DNA of 64,000 bases from CAYLPT01 sp964385645 (GTDB taxonomy: Bacteria > Armatimonadota > Hebobacteria > Hebobacterales > Hebobacteraceae), in the NCBI GenBank assembly GCA_964385645.1, contig CAYLPT010000072.1, positions 5,313-69,312 on the forward strand, in the 5' to 3' direction. The notes below the pieces were generated by a model. The model worked only from the letters and a program-made list of their open reading frames with translations. It searched no databases and was not told where the DNA came from. The translations under genes were made by a program, and so were the position numbers. How positions within the stretch are numbered: the stretch's first letter is position 1; each line of letters starts with the position of its first letter. Below, in pieces: positions 50,201 to 58,627 of this stretch.

Positions 50201-50214
50201 CGCCTGCGCAGGCG
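50201..50214. repeat. 14-base perfect palindrome
   Basis: CGCCTGCGCAGGCG reads the same on both strands, within a larger CCTCGCC...GGCGAGG pairing (50195-50217). It may terminate the ABC-2 unit with Rho or be a protein site. Confidence 0.4.
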
Positions 50215-50228
50215 AGGCCCGATGGGAC

Positions 50229-50267
50229 GGACCAGCCTACACCATAGCAGTGTAGCAGAGTCGGTCC
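50229..50267. promoter_or_regulatory. Nested dyad upstream of the AraC-type gene
   Basis: Outer arms GGACC and GGTCC enclose inner arms CTACAC (50237-50242) and GTGTAG (50250-50255) around the loop CATAGCA. It ends 9 bases before the -35 box, a usual position for an activator or autoregulator site. Confidence 0.5.
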
Positions 50268-50276
50268 AAAGATGCA

Positions 50277-50306
50277 TTGCACCTTCTGACTAAGGTCTTG
50301 TATATT
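50277..50306 (+). promoter_or_regulatory. Promoter of the AraC-type gene (leaderless mRNA likely)
   Basis: TTGCAC, 18-base spacer, TATATT preceded by TTG. The -10 ends six bases before ATG 50313, so transcription would start at or very near the start codon. Confidence 0.55.
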
Positions 50307-50312
50307 CAACTC

Positions 50313-51218
50313 ATGACCCAGGGACAGGAAGTGCCCTATAGCACCCCGGACTGGACGGTGCGCTGTACCCATGTGAGCTTCCGGCTGGACACAGCGAGGC
50401 CGTTCCACGCGACCATCGTCCGCTTCCCGGCGCCCACGCGGCCGCGGGTGAGCATCCACGATGGGTTCGAGATCTGCGTGATGCTGCGGGGGGGCGCCGA
50501 CATGCATGTGGGCGATGGGTTCAGCTCCGGCCGGCCCGGGGACCTTTGGCTGATGGGCATGTGGGAGCCACACCGTTGGCGCATCACGAAACGGTGCACG
50601 GAGCAGGTCAGCCTGATCTTCCTGCCCGAGTACATCGGGGACGATGTGCTCCGCGTCAGCGCCTGGATGGGGATGTTCGCCTGCGCGCCGCAGGACCGGC
50701 CCGCGGTGCGGAGCGAGGCAATGCGCCGCAGCGTGCTGGCGATCGGACGGGAGCTGCGAGCAGAGATCGAGGCGAAGCGCTGCGGCTGGGAGAGGGGGGT
50801 GCGCCTGGGGGCGCTGCGCCTCCTCCATCTGCTCGAGAGGGAGTGGCAGCCGCCGCGGCGCCTGGCAGGGGTGGCCAGCACCGAGGCGCTCCCCAGACAC
50901 ATGAGCCGCATCATGCCGGCGATCGCGGCCGTGCACGCGCGCCCGGCCGACCGGGTGAGGCTGACGGACGCGGCCGCCGCCTGCGGCCTCAGCCCGGCGC
51001 AGTTCAACCGCGTGTTCCACCAGGCCACAGGGGTGAGCTTCGGGCGCTTCCGGCTGCGGTCGCGCCTCGCCTATGCCGCTAACCTGATCTACGGTACCGA
51101 CCTCTGCCTGGAGACTATCGCCCAGCGCGCCGGCTTCACCGACGCCAGCCACCTGCACCGGAGCTTCGCTCGCTCCTATGGCGTGACCCCTGGCGCGTAC
51201 CGGGCCGCCAACCGCTGA
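50313..51218 (+). CDS. AraC-family transcriptional regulator
   Basis: A 301-residue regulator: an N-terminal cupin-like sensor domain (about 15-140, VSIHDGFEICVMLRGGADMHVGDG ... PGDLWLMGMWEPHRW) and a C-terminal double helix-turn-helix (about 205-301) with RLTDAAAACGLSPAQFNRVFHQATGVSFGRF and ETIAQRAGFTDASHLHRSFARSYGVTPGAYR. Such proteins usually sense sugars or aromatics. ATG 50313 is chosen because the upstream TTG lies inside the promoter. It converges on a GH1 beta-glucosidase gene with no gap, so a sugar ligand is plausible. Confidence 0.9.
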   Translation: MTQGQEVPYSTPDWTVRCTHVSFRLDTARPFHATIVRFPAPTRPRVSIHDGFEICVMLRGGADMHVGDGFSSGRPGDLWLMGMWEPHRWRITKRCTEQVSLIFLPEYIGDDVLRVSAWMGMFACAPQDRPAVRSEAMRRSVLAIGRELRAEIEAKRCGWERGVRLGALRLLHLLEREWQPPRRLAGVASTEALPRHMSRIMPAIAAVHARPADRVRLTDAAAACGLSPAQFNRVFHQATGVSFGRFRLRSRLAYAANLIYGTDLCLETIAQRAGFTDASHLHRSFARSYGVTPGAYRAANR

Positions 51219-52691
<1,473 letters not shown>

Positions 52692-53042
52692 CTAGCTGGC
52701 GAGGATGGCGACGAGGATCAGCAGCAGGAGAACCGTCACGGTGTCCCACTGCTGCCCGGTGGCGCCGGCGGCCTGGAGCGCGTCCAGGTCCGCGGCGATG
52801 GCGTGCACCTCCTCGTCGGTCAGGAGCTCGACGCGGCCGGCCGCCGCCTCCTCCGAGAGGCCGAAGTCCATGAGCTTGCCCTTGACGAGCTCCCGCGCGG
52901 CGGCGATGGCCTCAGCGTCGGGTCCCCCGGGGGCCGCGCAGGCGGCCTGTGAGGGCACCGGCGCGGCCCACGCGCCTGGGCCGAAGAGGGCCAGCGTGAG
53001 CACCGCGACGAGGGTGAGGGAGAACAGCCGTCTTGCCCGCAT
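52692..53042 (-). CDS. PA2779/DUF6627-like envelope protein
   Basis: A 116-residue protein: signal peptide (MRARRLFSLTLVAVLTLALFG), a short helical region with MDFGLSEEAAAGRVELLTDEEVHAIAADLDAL, and a C-terminal helix (VTVLLLLILVAIL). This is the layout of the PA2779 family, which in pseudomonads is encoded next to the C39 peptidase PA2778. Here the C39 peptidase and TPR genes lie two genes upstream in the same unit. Function unknown; probably works with the peptidase in the envelope. Confidence 0.7.
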   Translation of the reverse strand: MRARRLFSLTLVAVLTLALFGPGAWAAPVPSQAACAAPGGPDAEAIAAARELVKGKLMDFGLSEEAAAGRVELLTDEEVHAIAADLDALQAAGATGQQWDTVTVLLLLILVAILAS

Positions 53043-53122
53043 GGTAACCGGTTCACCTCCTTTCGATCGGTCTCCCGGGGCCGGGGGTTCGCCCGCCCCG
53101 GGAACCGTGGCCCGCCGAACCT

Positions 53123-54046
53123 TCAGATTCCGCGCTCGCGCTCGAGCGCCTGCTGCCGGATTCGCTCGGCGCGCGCGAAGTAGGCCTCCCGCCCCTCCAG
53201 GCTGAACTCGGCCATCAGATCATCCACACTCAGACCCTCCCGCTCTGAGGCGATCACCCAGCAGGCCTCGCGCGAGTAGTAGCGGAAGGAGACCCCGGGG
53301 CCATAGGCGGCCAGGATGTCGTCGAGCTTGTCGGAGTTGTAGTCCAGGTGGAGCAGGCGCGAGTCCAGGTTGACGCGGCGTGCGACGACCACCTCGGAGG
53401 TGGACTCGGCGAGCACCTCGCCCCCGCGGTCCACGATCATGCCCAGCTCGCCGGTGATGGCGCTGACCATGAAGGCGGCGAGCTGGAAGGCCCACATCCG
53501 AAGCTGCAGCCCTCCTCGGTACATCGAGCAGAAGAACACGGCCTCCGCGCCGGCCCGGCCGAGGCCCTCCATAGTGTCGCCGAAGTTGAGGTCGAAGCAG
53601 ATGCACAGCCCGATGCGGCCGAAGTCAACGTCGTAGACCCCCACCTGCTCGCCCGGCGTGATCCCCTGCTCGATCTCGCTGATGGTCGGGTGCATCTTGT
53701 GGTACACGCCGGCGACGCGGCCCCGGCGGTCGAGCAGCACCGCCGAGTTGTGCACCCTGTCGCCCTCCCGGGTGAGCGTGGGCCACACGATGTACAGAGC
53801 GCGCTCCCTGGCGCACTCCCCCAGGGCGGCGATGGTGGGGCCGCTGGCCGGGTCCTCCGCGAGCTCCATCCACCTCTCCCAGCCCTCGGCCTGGCCGAGC
53901 TGGGCATACACCTCGGGGAACGCGACGATGTCCGCGCCCTGGCGCGCGGCCCGCTCGACGAGGCGCGCGGCCCGCGCAAGCAGCGCCTGCCGGCCCTGAG
54001 CGGGGGGATACTCGGACACGCTCGCAAGGGTCACATATCTGGCCAT
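53123..54046 (-). CDS. Carbon-nitrogen hydrolase (nitrilase superfamily)
   Basis: A 307-residue enzyme with the Glu-Lys-Cys triad: E45 in F-P-E-V-Y, Lys in Y-H-K-M-H-P (about 117), Cys in C-I-C-F-D-L-N-F (about 150). No signal peptide. It hydrolyses an amide, carbamoyl or nitrile bond; the long C-terminus (LDDILAAYGPGVSFRYYSREACW) is not typical of omega-amidase or beta-ureidopropionase, so the substrate is open. It lies 22 bases after the TPR lipoprotein and 80 before the PA2779-like gene, inside that module. Confidence 0.88.
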   Translation of the reverse strand: MARYVTLASVSEYPPAQGRQALLARAARLVERAARQGADIVAFPEVYAQLGQAEGWERWMELAEDPASGPTIAALGECARERALYIVWPTLTREGDRVHNSAVLLDRRGRVAGVYHKMHPTISEIEQGITPGEQVGVYDVDFGRIGLCICFDLNFGDTMEGLGRAGAEAVFFCSMYRGGLQLRMWAFQLAAFMVSAITGELGMIVDRGGEVLAESTSEVVVARRVNLDSRLLHLDYNSDKLDDILAAYGPGVSFRYYSREACWVIASEREGLSVDDLMAEFSLEGREAYFARAERIRQQALERERGI

Positions 54047-54068
54047 CCAGTGATCTCCTGGGCGCCCT

Positions 54069-54785
54069 TCACTCCGGCGTAGGCCGCGCAGCGCCGTGGT
54101 TCGCCGGCCCTGGCGGCGACGCCTGCCCGCAGCGGGCGAGCGCCTCGCGGAGGACGGCCAGGCGCTCAGTCACGGCGGCAAGGAGATCCGGGTCCTCGGC
54201 CTCCGCGGCGGCGCGCTCCAGCAGCGCGGCCGCGCGCTCGTGGTCGCCGCGGAGATGGTGGAGCCAGCCGAGGGTGTCGAGGCCGTGGGCGCGGTGAACC
54301 CCGGCCTCCTCCAGCAGGGGAGTGAGGCGGGCGACGGCCTCGTCGAGGTGCAGGCCCAGATGGGCGCAGAGGTCGGCGAAGTTGTTGGCGGCGATGAAGC
54401 TGTGCGGGTCGGCGGCCATCGCCTGCCGATAGCGAAACAGCGCTTCCTCATGTCGGCCCTGCGCGCGCCTCACGTTGCCGAGGTTCACATAGGCCGGCGA
54501 GTACCGCGGATCGCGCCAGACGGCCTGCTGGTACGCCCACGCGGCCTCCTCAAGCCGGCCCCCCCGCTCGTAGAGGACCCCCAGGTCGGTGAGTTGTTGC
54601 GCGCTGAGGCTGGCCAGTATGCGCTCCACCTGTTGGCGGCCGGGCTGGCGGTCCACCCGGGCGCGGTACGCGCGCAGGGCGGCCGAGAGGTCCACGTAGA
54701 CGCCGTCGCGCTCCGTCTGGCAGCCCCACAGCAGGCACGCGGCGGCGAGCCCCAGGGCCAGGGCGACTCGCGCGCCGCCGCTCAT
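54069..54785 (-). CDS. TPR lipoprotein (PA2778 C-terminal-like)
   Basis: A 238-residue lipoprotein: signal peptide with lipobox L-L-W-G-C (Cys near residue 22), a helical stretch, then TPRs (about 65-200) such as ERGGRLEEAAWAYQQAVWRDPRYSPAYVNLGNV and QAMAADPHSFIAANNFADLCAHLG. The ATG overlaps the stop of the C39 peptidase gene as ATGA. In PA2778 proteins a C39 peptidase and TPRs are one chain, so this pair looks like the split version. Confidence 0.82.
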   Translation of the reverse strand: MSGGARVALALGLAAACLLWGCQTERDGVYVDLSAALRAYRARVDRQPGRQQVERILASLSAQQLTDLGVLYERGGRLEEAAWAYQQAVWRDPRYSPAYVNLGNVRRAQGRHEEALFRYRQAMAADPHSFIAANNFADLCAHLGLHLDEAVARLTPLLEEAGVHRAHGLDTLGWLHHLRGDHERAAALLERAAAEAEDPDLLAAVTERLAVLREALARCGQASPPGPANHGAARPTPE

Positions 54786-55339
54786 CGCGGCCCCCGCTCT
54801 GGGTGGGCAGCCCTCCCCTCGACGATGAGCATCCACCGCCCGCACTCCGCCCAGTCCCGCCCGAACCGGGCCGCTGGCACCGCCTCCTCGCGCCCGCGGC
54901 CGGCGTCCACGTACCACAGCGCGGCGACCTCATCGTAGCCCCGGAGGACGACGAAGTGGTTGCGGTCAGCGAGGGCCCCCCGAGCGCGGACCATGCAGAT
55001 CACCGGCAGGTCGCGTGCGAGCACGGCCCGAAGCTGCTCCTCCGAGCCGGCCTCGGCGCGTGCCGTGAATCCGCGCTGTCGCGCCCAGAGCAACAGGTCG
55101 AGGTTGATGGCCCCCCGGTAGGCGGAGAGGTGGATGTCGCGCGCGATGTCGGCCGGCCGGACCGACTCGCCGTGGTACTGGAGCACTGCGGCAAGGGCGG
55201 CCGGGCCGCAGTGGTCGCGGCTGGGATCGGCCAGCGGTACGCCTGCGACGCGGTGGGCCGGGGGCGGCGGCGCGGGACCCGCTCCGGCCGCGAGGGCCGC
55301 GGCGAGCACGGCCGCGAGTGGGGCGAGCAGCATGTGCAT
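54782..55339 (-). CDS. C39 family cysteine peptidase (PA2778-like)
   Basis: A 185-residue exported protein with a signal peptide (MHMLLAPLAAVLAAALAAGAG) and a C39 peptidase domain: Cys44 in D-H-C-G-P-A-A-L, DLPVICMVRARG, the catalytic His in N-H-F-V-V-L-R-G-Y, and the Asp in YVDAGRGRE. C39 enzymes cut after double-Gly leader peptides; the free-standing, exported type has no known substrate. Coupled to the TPR lipoprotein by overlap and divergent from the MEMO gene. Confidence 0.85.
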   Translation of the reverse strand: MHMLLAPLAAVLAAALAAGAGPAPPPPAHRVAGVPLADPSRDHCGPAALAAVLQYHGESVRPADIARDIHLSAYRGAINLDLLLWARQRGFTARAEAGSEEQLRAVLARDLPVICMVRARGALADRNHFVVLRGYDEVAALWYVDAGRGREEAVPAARFGRDWAECGRWMLIVEGRAAHPERGPR

Positions 55340-55451
55340 GGGCAACCCCCGCGGAGCTGGCTTCGCCGCCGGGACCGCGGCCCCTGTCGCGGGAAGGCGC
55401 GCGCAGGACGCGGCGGCGCGGGCTGGAATGGAGGATGCGGAGGGCGCTCGC

Positions 55452-56414
55452 GTGGGATCGCGGACTTCGCTTCTCTCGACGGTCATCGCGGCCGCCCTGC
55501 TGGTGGTCGGGCGCCTGCCGGGGGCGCCCCGCGGCGCCGCATCGGGCGACCCGACGCCCACCGTCCGGCCGGCGGCCGTGGTGGGCGCCTTCTACCCCGC
55601 GAACCGCGATGAGCTTGCCGCCGCCGTCGCGAGCTACCTTGCCCAGGCCTGCCCCGCCCGGCACGGGGGCGACCTCGTGGCCCTCATCGTGCCCCACGCC
55701 GGCTTCGTGTACAGCGGCCTGGTGGCCGGTGAGGCCTACCGTCAGGTCGTGGGGCGCCACTACGACACCGTCGTCGTCGCGGGGCCGAGCCACCAGGTCG
55801 CATTCCGCGGGTTCGCCATCTCGGGGGCCGACCAGTGGGAGACGCCGCTGGGCCGTGTGAAGCTCGACCAGGCGGGGCGAGACGAGCTGCTCCGGCTGCT
55901 GAGCGCAGCCCAGGTGTTCGACCCCGCGCACGCGCCCGAGCACTCGATCGAGGTGCAGCTCCCCTTCCTACAGGTGGTCGCGCCTGATGCCGCGCTCCTG
56001 CCTGTGCTCATGCCCGATGGATCGCTGGCGGCGGCCCAGGAGCTGGGCGAGGCGCTGGCGCGCTACGCGCAAGGGCGGTCGGTGCTGCTGGTCGCGAGCA
56101 GCGATATGTCGCACTACCCCGGCTATGAGGACGCGGTGCGGGCGGACCGCGAGGTTCTCTCAGCGATCCAGCGGCTGGACGCCGCACACCTCGAGGCCAC
56201 CGTCGCGGAGCTGCTGGCGCGGGGAGTCCCGGGGCTGAGCACAGCCCTGTGCGGGCAGGGCGCGGTGAAGGCGATCCTCGTTGCCGCGCGCGCCCTGGGC
56301 GCTGACCGGGTAGAGGTGCTGCGGTACGCGAACTCGGGGGACATCCCTGGCGCGCCTCGCGACCGGGTGGTGGGCTACTGCGCCGTGGGCATCTACCGGA
56401 GCCGGCGGCCCTGA
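55452..56414 (+). CDS. MEMO-family protein with export signal
   Basis: A 320-residue MEMO homologue (AmmeMemoRadiSam protein B family). The iron or copper site residues are visible: H in VPHAGFVYSG, H in AGPSHQVAF, E-H-S-I-E-V-Q-L-P-F, S-S-D-M-S-H-Y and the Cys of T-A-L-C-G-Q-G. Unusually it starts with a hydrophobic leader (SLLSTVIAAALLVVGRLPGAP), so it is probably exported. GTG 55452 has GGAGGG seven bases upstream; ATG 55428 is an alternative. The other members of the AmmeMemoRadiSam set (AMMECR1 and radical SAM) are not next to it. Confidence 0.85.
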   Translation: MGSRTSLLSTVIAAALLVVGRLPGAPRGAASGDPTPTVRPAAVVGAFYPANRDELAAAVASYLAQACPARHGGDLVALIVPHAGFVYSGLVAGEAYRQVVGRHYDTVVVAGPSHQVAFRGFAISGADQWETPLGRVKLDQAGRDELLRLLSAAQVFDPAHAPEHSIEVQLPFLQVVAPDAALLPVLMPDGSLAAAQELGEALARYAQGRSVLLVASSDMSHYPGYEDAVRADREVLSAIQRLDAAHLEATVAELLARGVPGLSTALCGQGAVKAILVAARALGADRVEVLRYANSGDIPGAPRDRVVGYCAVGIYRSRRP

Positions 56415-56442
56415 CCCGGCCACCCGCGCTGGCGGGATGGCG

Positions 56443-58353
56443 TCAGAAACCTGCGGGGACCGGGACGCCGTGCAGCCGGGCCTCCGTGACGGCTCGCCCG
56501 AGCTGACCGCGGACCTGTTGGGTGCGCCGGTCGGTCGGGTGCCAGTAGGCGAACTCGGCGGCCGCTCTGGCGAGGTTCGCCTCCGCGGCTGCGTAGTGAC
56601 CCAGGCGGATGTTGACCCGTGTCAGTGCGCTGAGGCCCAGCACATTACCGGGCTGCAGTTCGACGGCGTGGCTGAGCAGGGGCTCCACCTCCTCGACCGG
56701 CCAGCCCTGGTCGAGGTGCAGATCGGCGAGGTACACGGCCGCTGACGTGTAGTCGGGCGCGACCCTGAGGGCTTGCCGCCAGCTCCGGGCTGCCGCTTCG
56801 AGGTCGCCGAGCGACTGCTGGGCGAGTCCGAGGAACACCCACGCGTCCGCGTCCTCCGGGTCGTCGGCGATCGCGCGCTCGAGCGCCTCCCGCGCCTCTG
56901 GCAGCCGCTGGGCGGTCCCCAATGCACGCCCGATGTAGAACCAATCGCGGTTGGCGGCGCGGCTGCGCCGCGCGCCGTAGGCGTCGGAGTTGACGAGCAG
57001 AGCGAGGACCACCAGCCCCAGGGCCGCGCCTCCGAGCGCGCCCCAGCGGCGGCCCTTCGCAAGGCGGACGACCGAGAACACCGCGTAGGAGGCGAAGACG
57101 CTCAAGATCGGCACCGCGGGCATCCGGTAGCGCCCACAGAAGAAGAAGACGATGACCGCGAGCATGTGCGCCAGCACGATCAGGGTGAGCACCCAGGAGT
57201 CGCGGCTGCGCCAGCCTCCCAGGGCGATCCCCAGCAGCGCCAGCGGGCCGAGCACGCCGAAGGTGAGCGGCAGGATCCGCAGCATGGAGGCGTGCTGCCG
57301 GCCCCAGTCGTAGCTGAGGTTGTTGGGCACCTCGTAGGCGTTCCAGTAGGCGTAGGCCTTCCTGAGCAGGAGGGCGAGCGCCTCGCCGGGGTGTTCCCGC
57401 CAGAACTCCCTCACCTTGCGGAGCCAGTACTGCCCCTGGGTGCGGGGCGAGATCGCGCCCGCCTGCCTGGCCTCGTACCAGGTGCGCTCCCAGGCGATGC
57501 CGGAGGGGATGGGCGAGATGCCGTCGGCCCCGGGGCGGTTCCCCGTGTACAGGTTGATGGGGCCATTGGTGGAGATCCAGATGAGCTCATTGCTGACCAG
57601 GTAGTTGCGCACGGTGATGGGCAGGATCGGCAGGACGATCCCGAGGGCGAAAATCCCCGCCAGACGGGCCAGGCCCCTCGGGCTCTCGGCCCGGCGGAGC
57701 ACGACGACCATCGCCCCCAGGGCTACCGCTGCGAAGGAGAGGAGGTTGGGCCTGGTGAGGCCGAGCACGCCGAGGAGCAGGCCGAGGCCGAACCACCGCG
57801 CGCCGGTGGGCCGGTCGAGCACAGCGAGAAGGGCGAGCACGAAGCCGAGGGTCAGGAGCGTCGCGACGGCGGTGTCGAGTAGCTGCCCCTCCCGGAACAG
57901 AGCGGGGCTGTAGAGCGCCAGAAAACCGCCAGCCAACAGGCCCACGCCGGCGCCGAACACCCGCCGGCCCAGGCTGTAGGTCATCCCGCACACGACGGCC
58001 CCGAGGAGCAGCTGGATCGCCCGCGCGCCGAAGAGGGCCGGCCGCCCCTCCCCCAGCAGAAGCTGAACGAGCGCCAGATAGTAGGTGTATAGGGGCGCCT
58101 TGGCGAGCACCTCGTTGTTGCCGATGCCGAGGGTCCGCAGCAGCACCAGGCTCCAGCTATACTGGGTGTGGGAGTCGAGGATCGGCTGGTAGAAGTCAGG
58201 CCAGCGCTGGATCTGGAACAGGTAGACAAGCCGGGGCACGAGGGCGAGGGCGATGATCGCGGCGACATGCAGGCGCGGGTCGCCGAGACGATCTCGTCTC
58301 GGTGAGGCCGGCCCCTCGGCGTGCGGGCTTTGCGCGGCGTCCTCGGCTGTCAT
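56443..58353 (-). CDS. GT-C glycosyltransferase-like protein with C-terminal TPRs
   Basis: A 636-residue membrane protein. The first 430 residues have about eleven helices of the ArnT/PMT-2 (GT-C) type: VPRLVYLFQIQRWPDFYQPILDSHTQY in the first external loop with an Asp, LAKAPLYTYYLALVQLLLGEG, and LLGVLGLTRPNLLSF. From about 455 the chain carries TPRs (ALERAIADDPEDADAWVFLGLA; RQALRVAPDYTSAAVYLADLH). It probably transfers a sugar from a lipid carrier outside the membrane. The arrangement is the fused counterpart of the two genes at 4808-7422. It lies 29 bases after the convergent MEMO gene. Confidence 0.82.
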   Translation of the reverse strand: MTAEDAAQSPHAEGPASPRRDRLGDPRLHVAAIIALALVPRLVYLFQIQRWPDFYQPILDSHTQYSWSLVLLRTLGIGNNEVLAKAPLYTYYLALVQLLLGEGRPALFGARAIQLLLGAVVCGMTYSLGRRVFGAGVGLLAGGFLALYSPALFREGQLLDTAVATLLTLGFVLALLAVLDRPTGARWFGLGLLLGVLGLTRPNLLSFAAVALGAMVVVLRRAESPRGLARLAGIFALGIVLPILPITVRNYLVSNELIWISTNGPINLYTGNRPGADGISPIPSGIAWERTWYEARQAGAISPRTQGQYWLRKVREFWREHPGEALALLLRKAYAYWNAYEVPNNLSYDWGRQHASMLRILPLTFGVLGPLALLGIALGGWRSRDSWVLTLIVLAHMLAVIVFFFCGRYRMPAVPILSVFASYAVFSVVRLAKGRRWGALGGAALGLVVLALLVNSDAYGARRSRAANRDWFYIGRALGTAQRLPEAREALERAIADDPEDADAWVFLGLAQQSLGDLEAAARSWRQALRVAPDYTSAAVYLADLHLDQGWPVEEVEPLLSHAVELQPGNVLGLSALTRVNIRLGHYAAAEANLARAAAEFAYWHPTDRRTQQVRGQLGRAVTEARLHGVPVPAGF

Positions 58354-58407
58354 CTCCCGCTCCGGTGGTGGCGCTCGGGCGCCTTGGTGTCATGCTGAGC
58401 GTAACTA

Positions 58408-58523
58408 GTCCGCCAGACGGCGGACGTCCGGTGTCTCGGGCCTGCAGGCCCGAGACCGCGCGCCCGGCCGGCCTGGCGGGACAGGCGCCCAGCCTGTCCG
58501 GTCCTGGCCAGACAGGCTGTCTG
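58408..58523. repeat. Cluster of four perfect hairpins
   Basis: Four perfect inverted repeats in 116 bases: GTCCGCC/GGCGGAC with loop AGAC (58408-58425); GTCTCGGG/CCCGAGAC around CCTGCAGG, itself a palindrome (58433-58456); GGACAGGC/GCCTGTCC with a 5-base loop (58479-58499); CAGACAG/CTGTCTG around one G (58509-58523). They fill the gap between the DUF4091 gene and the GT-C gene, both on the minus strand. No T-run follows. Could be an extragenic palindrome element, a terminator block or a 3' end stabiliser. Confidence 0.7.
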
Positions 58524-58627
58524 CCCCACCGGGTACGGCCAGTCGCGCCCGGGTGCTGTCCTCAGTTCACCACAGGGAGGCGCTTCTCCTGCGCGCCCTG
58601 GCACGGCGGCAGGCCGCCCCCCGGACG

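Larger units (their letters stand above)
49966..50276. other. Intergenic stretch before the AraC-type gene
   Basis: About 310 bases without a gene. It contains a 14-base perfect palindrome (50201-50214) and a nested dyad (50229-50267) just upstream of the araC-type promoter. No T-run terminator after the permease was found. Confidence 0.5.
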
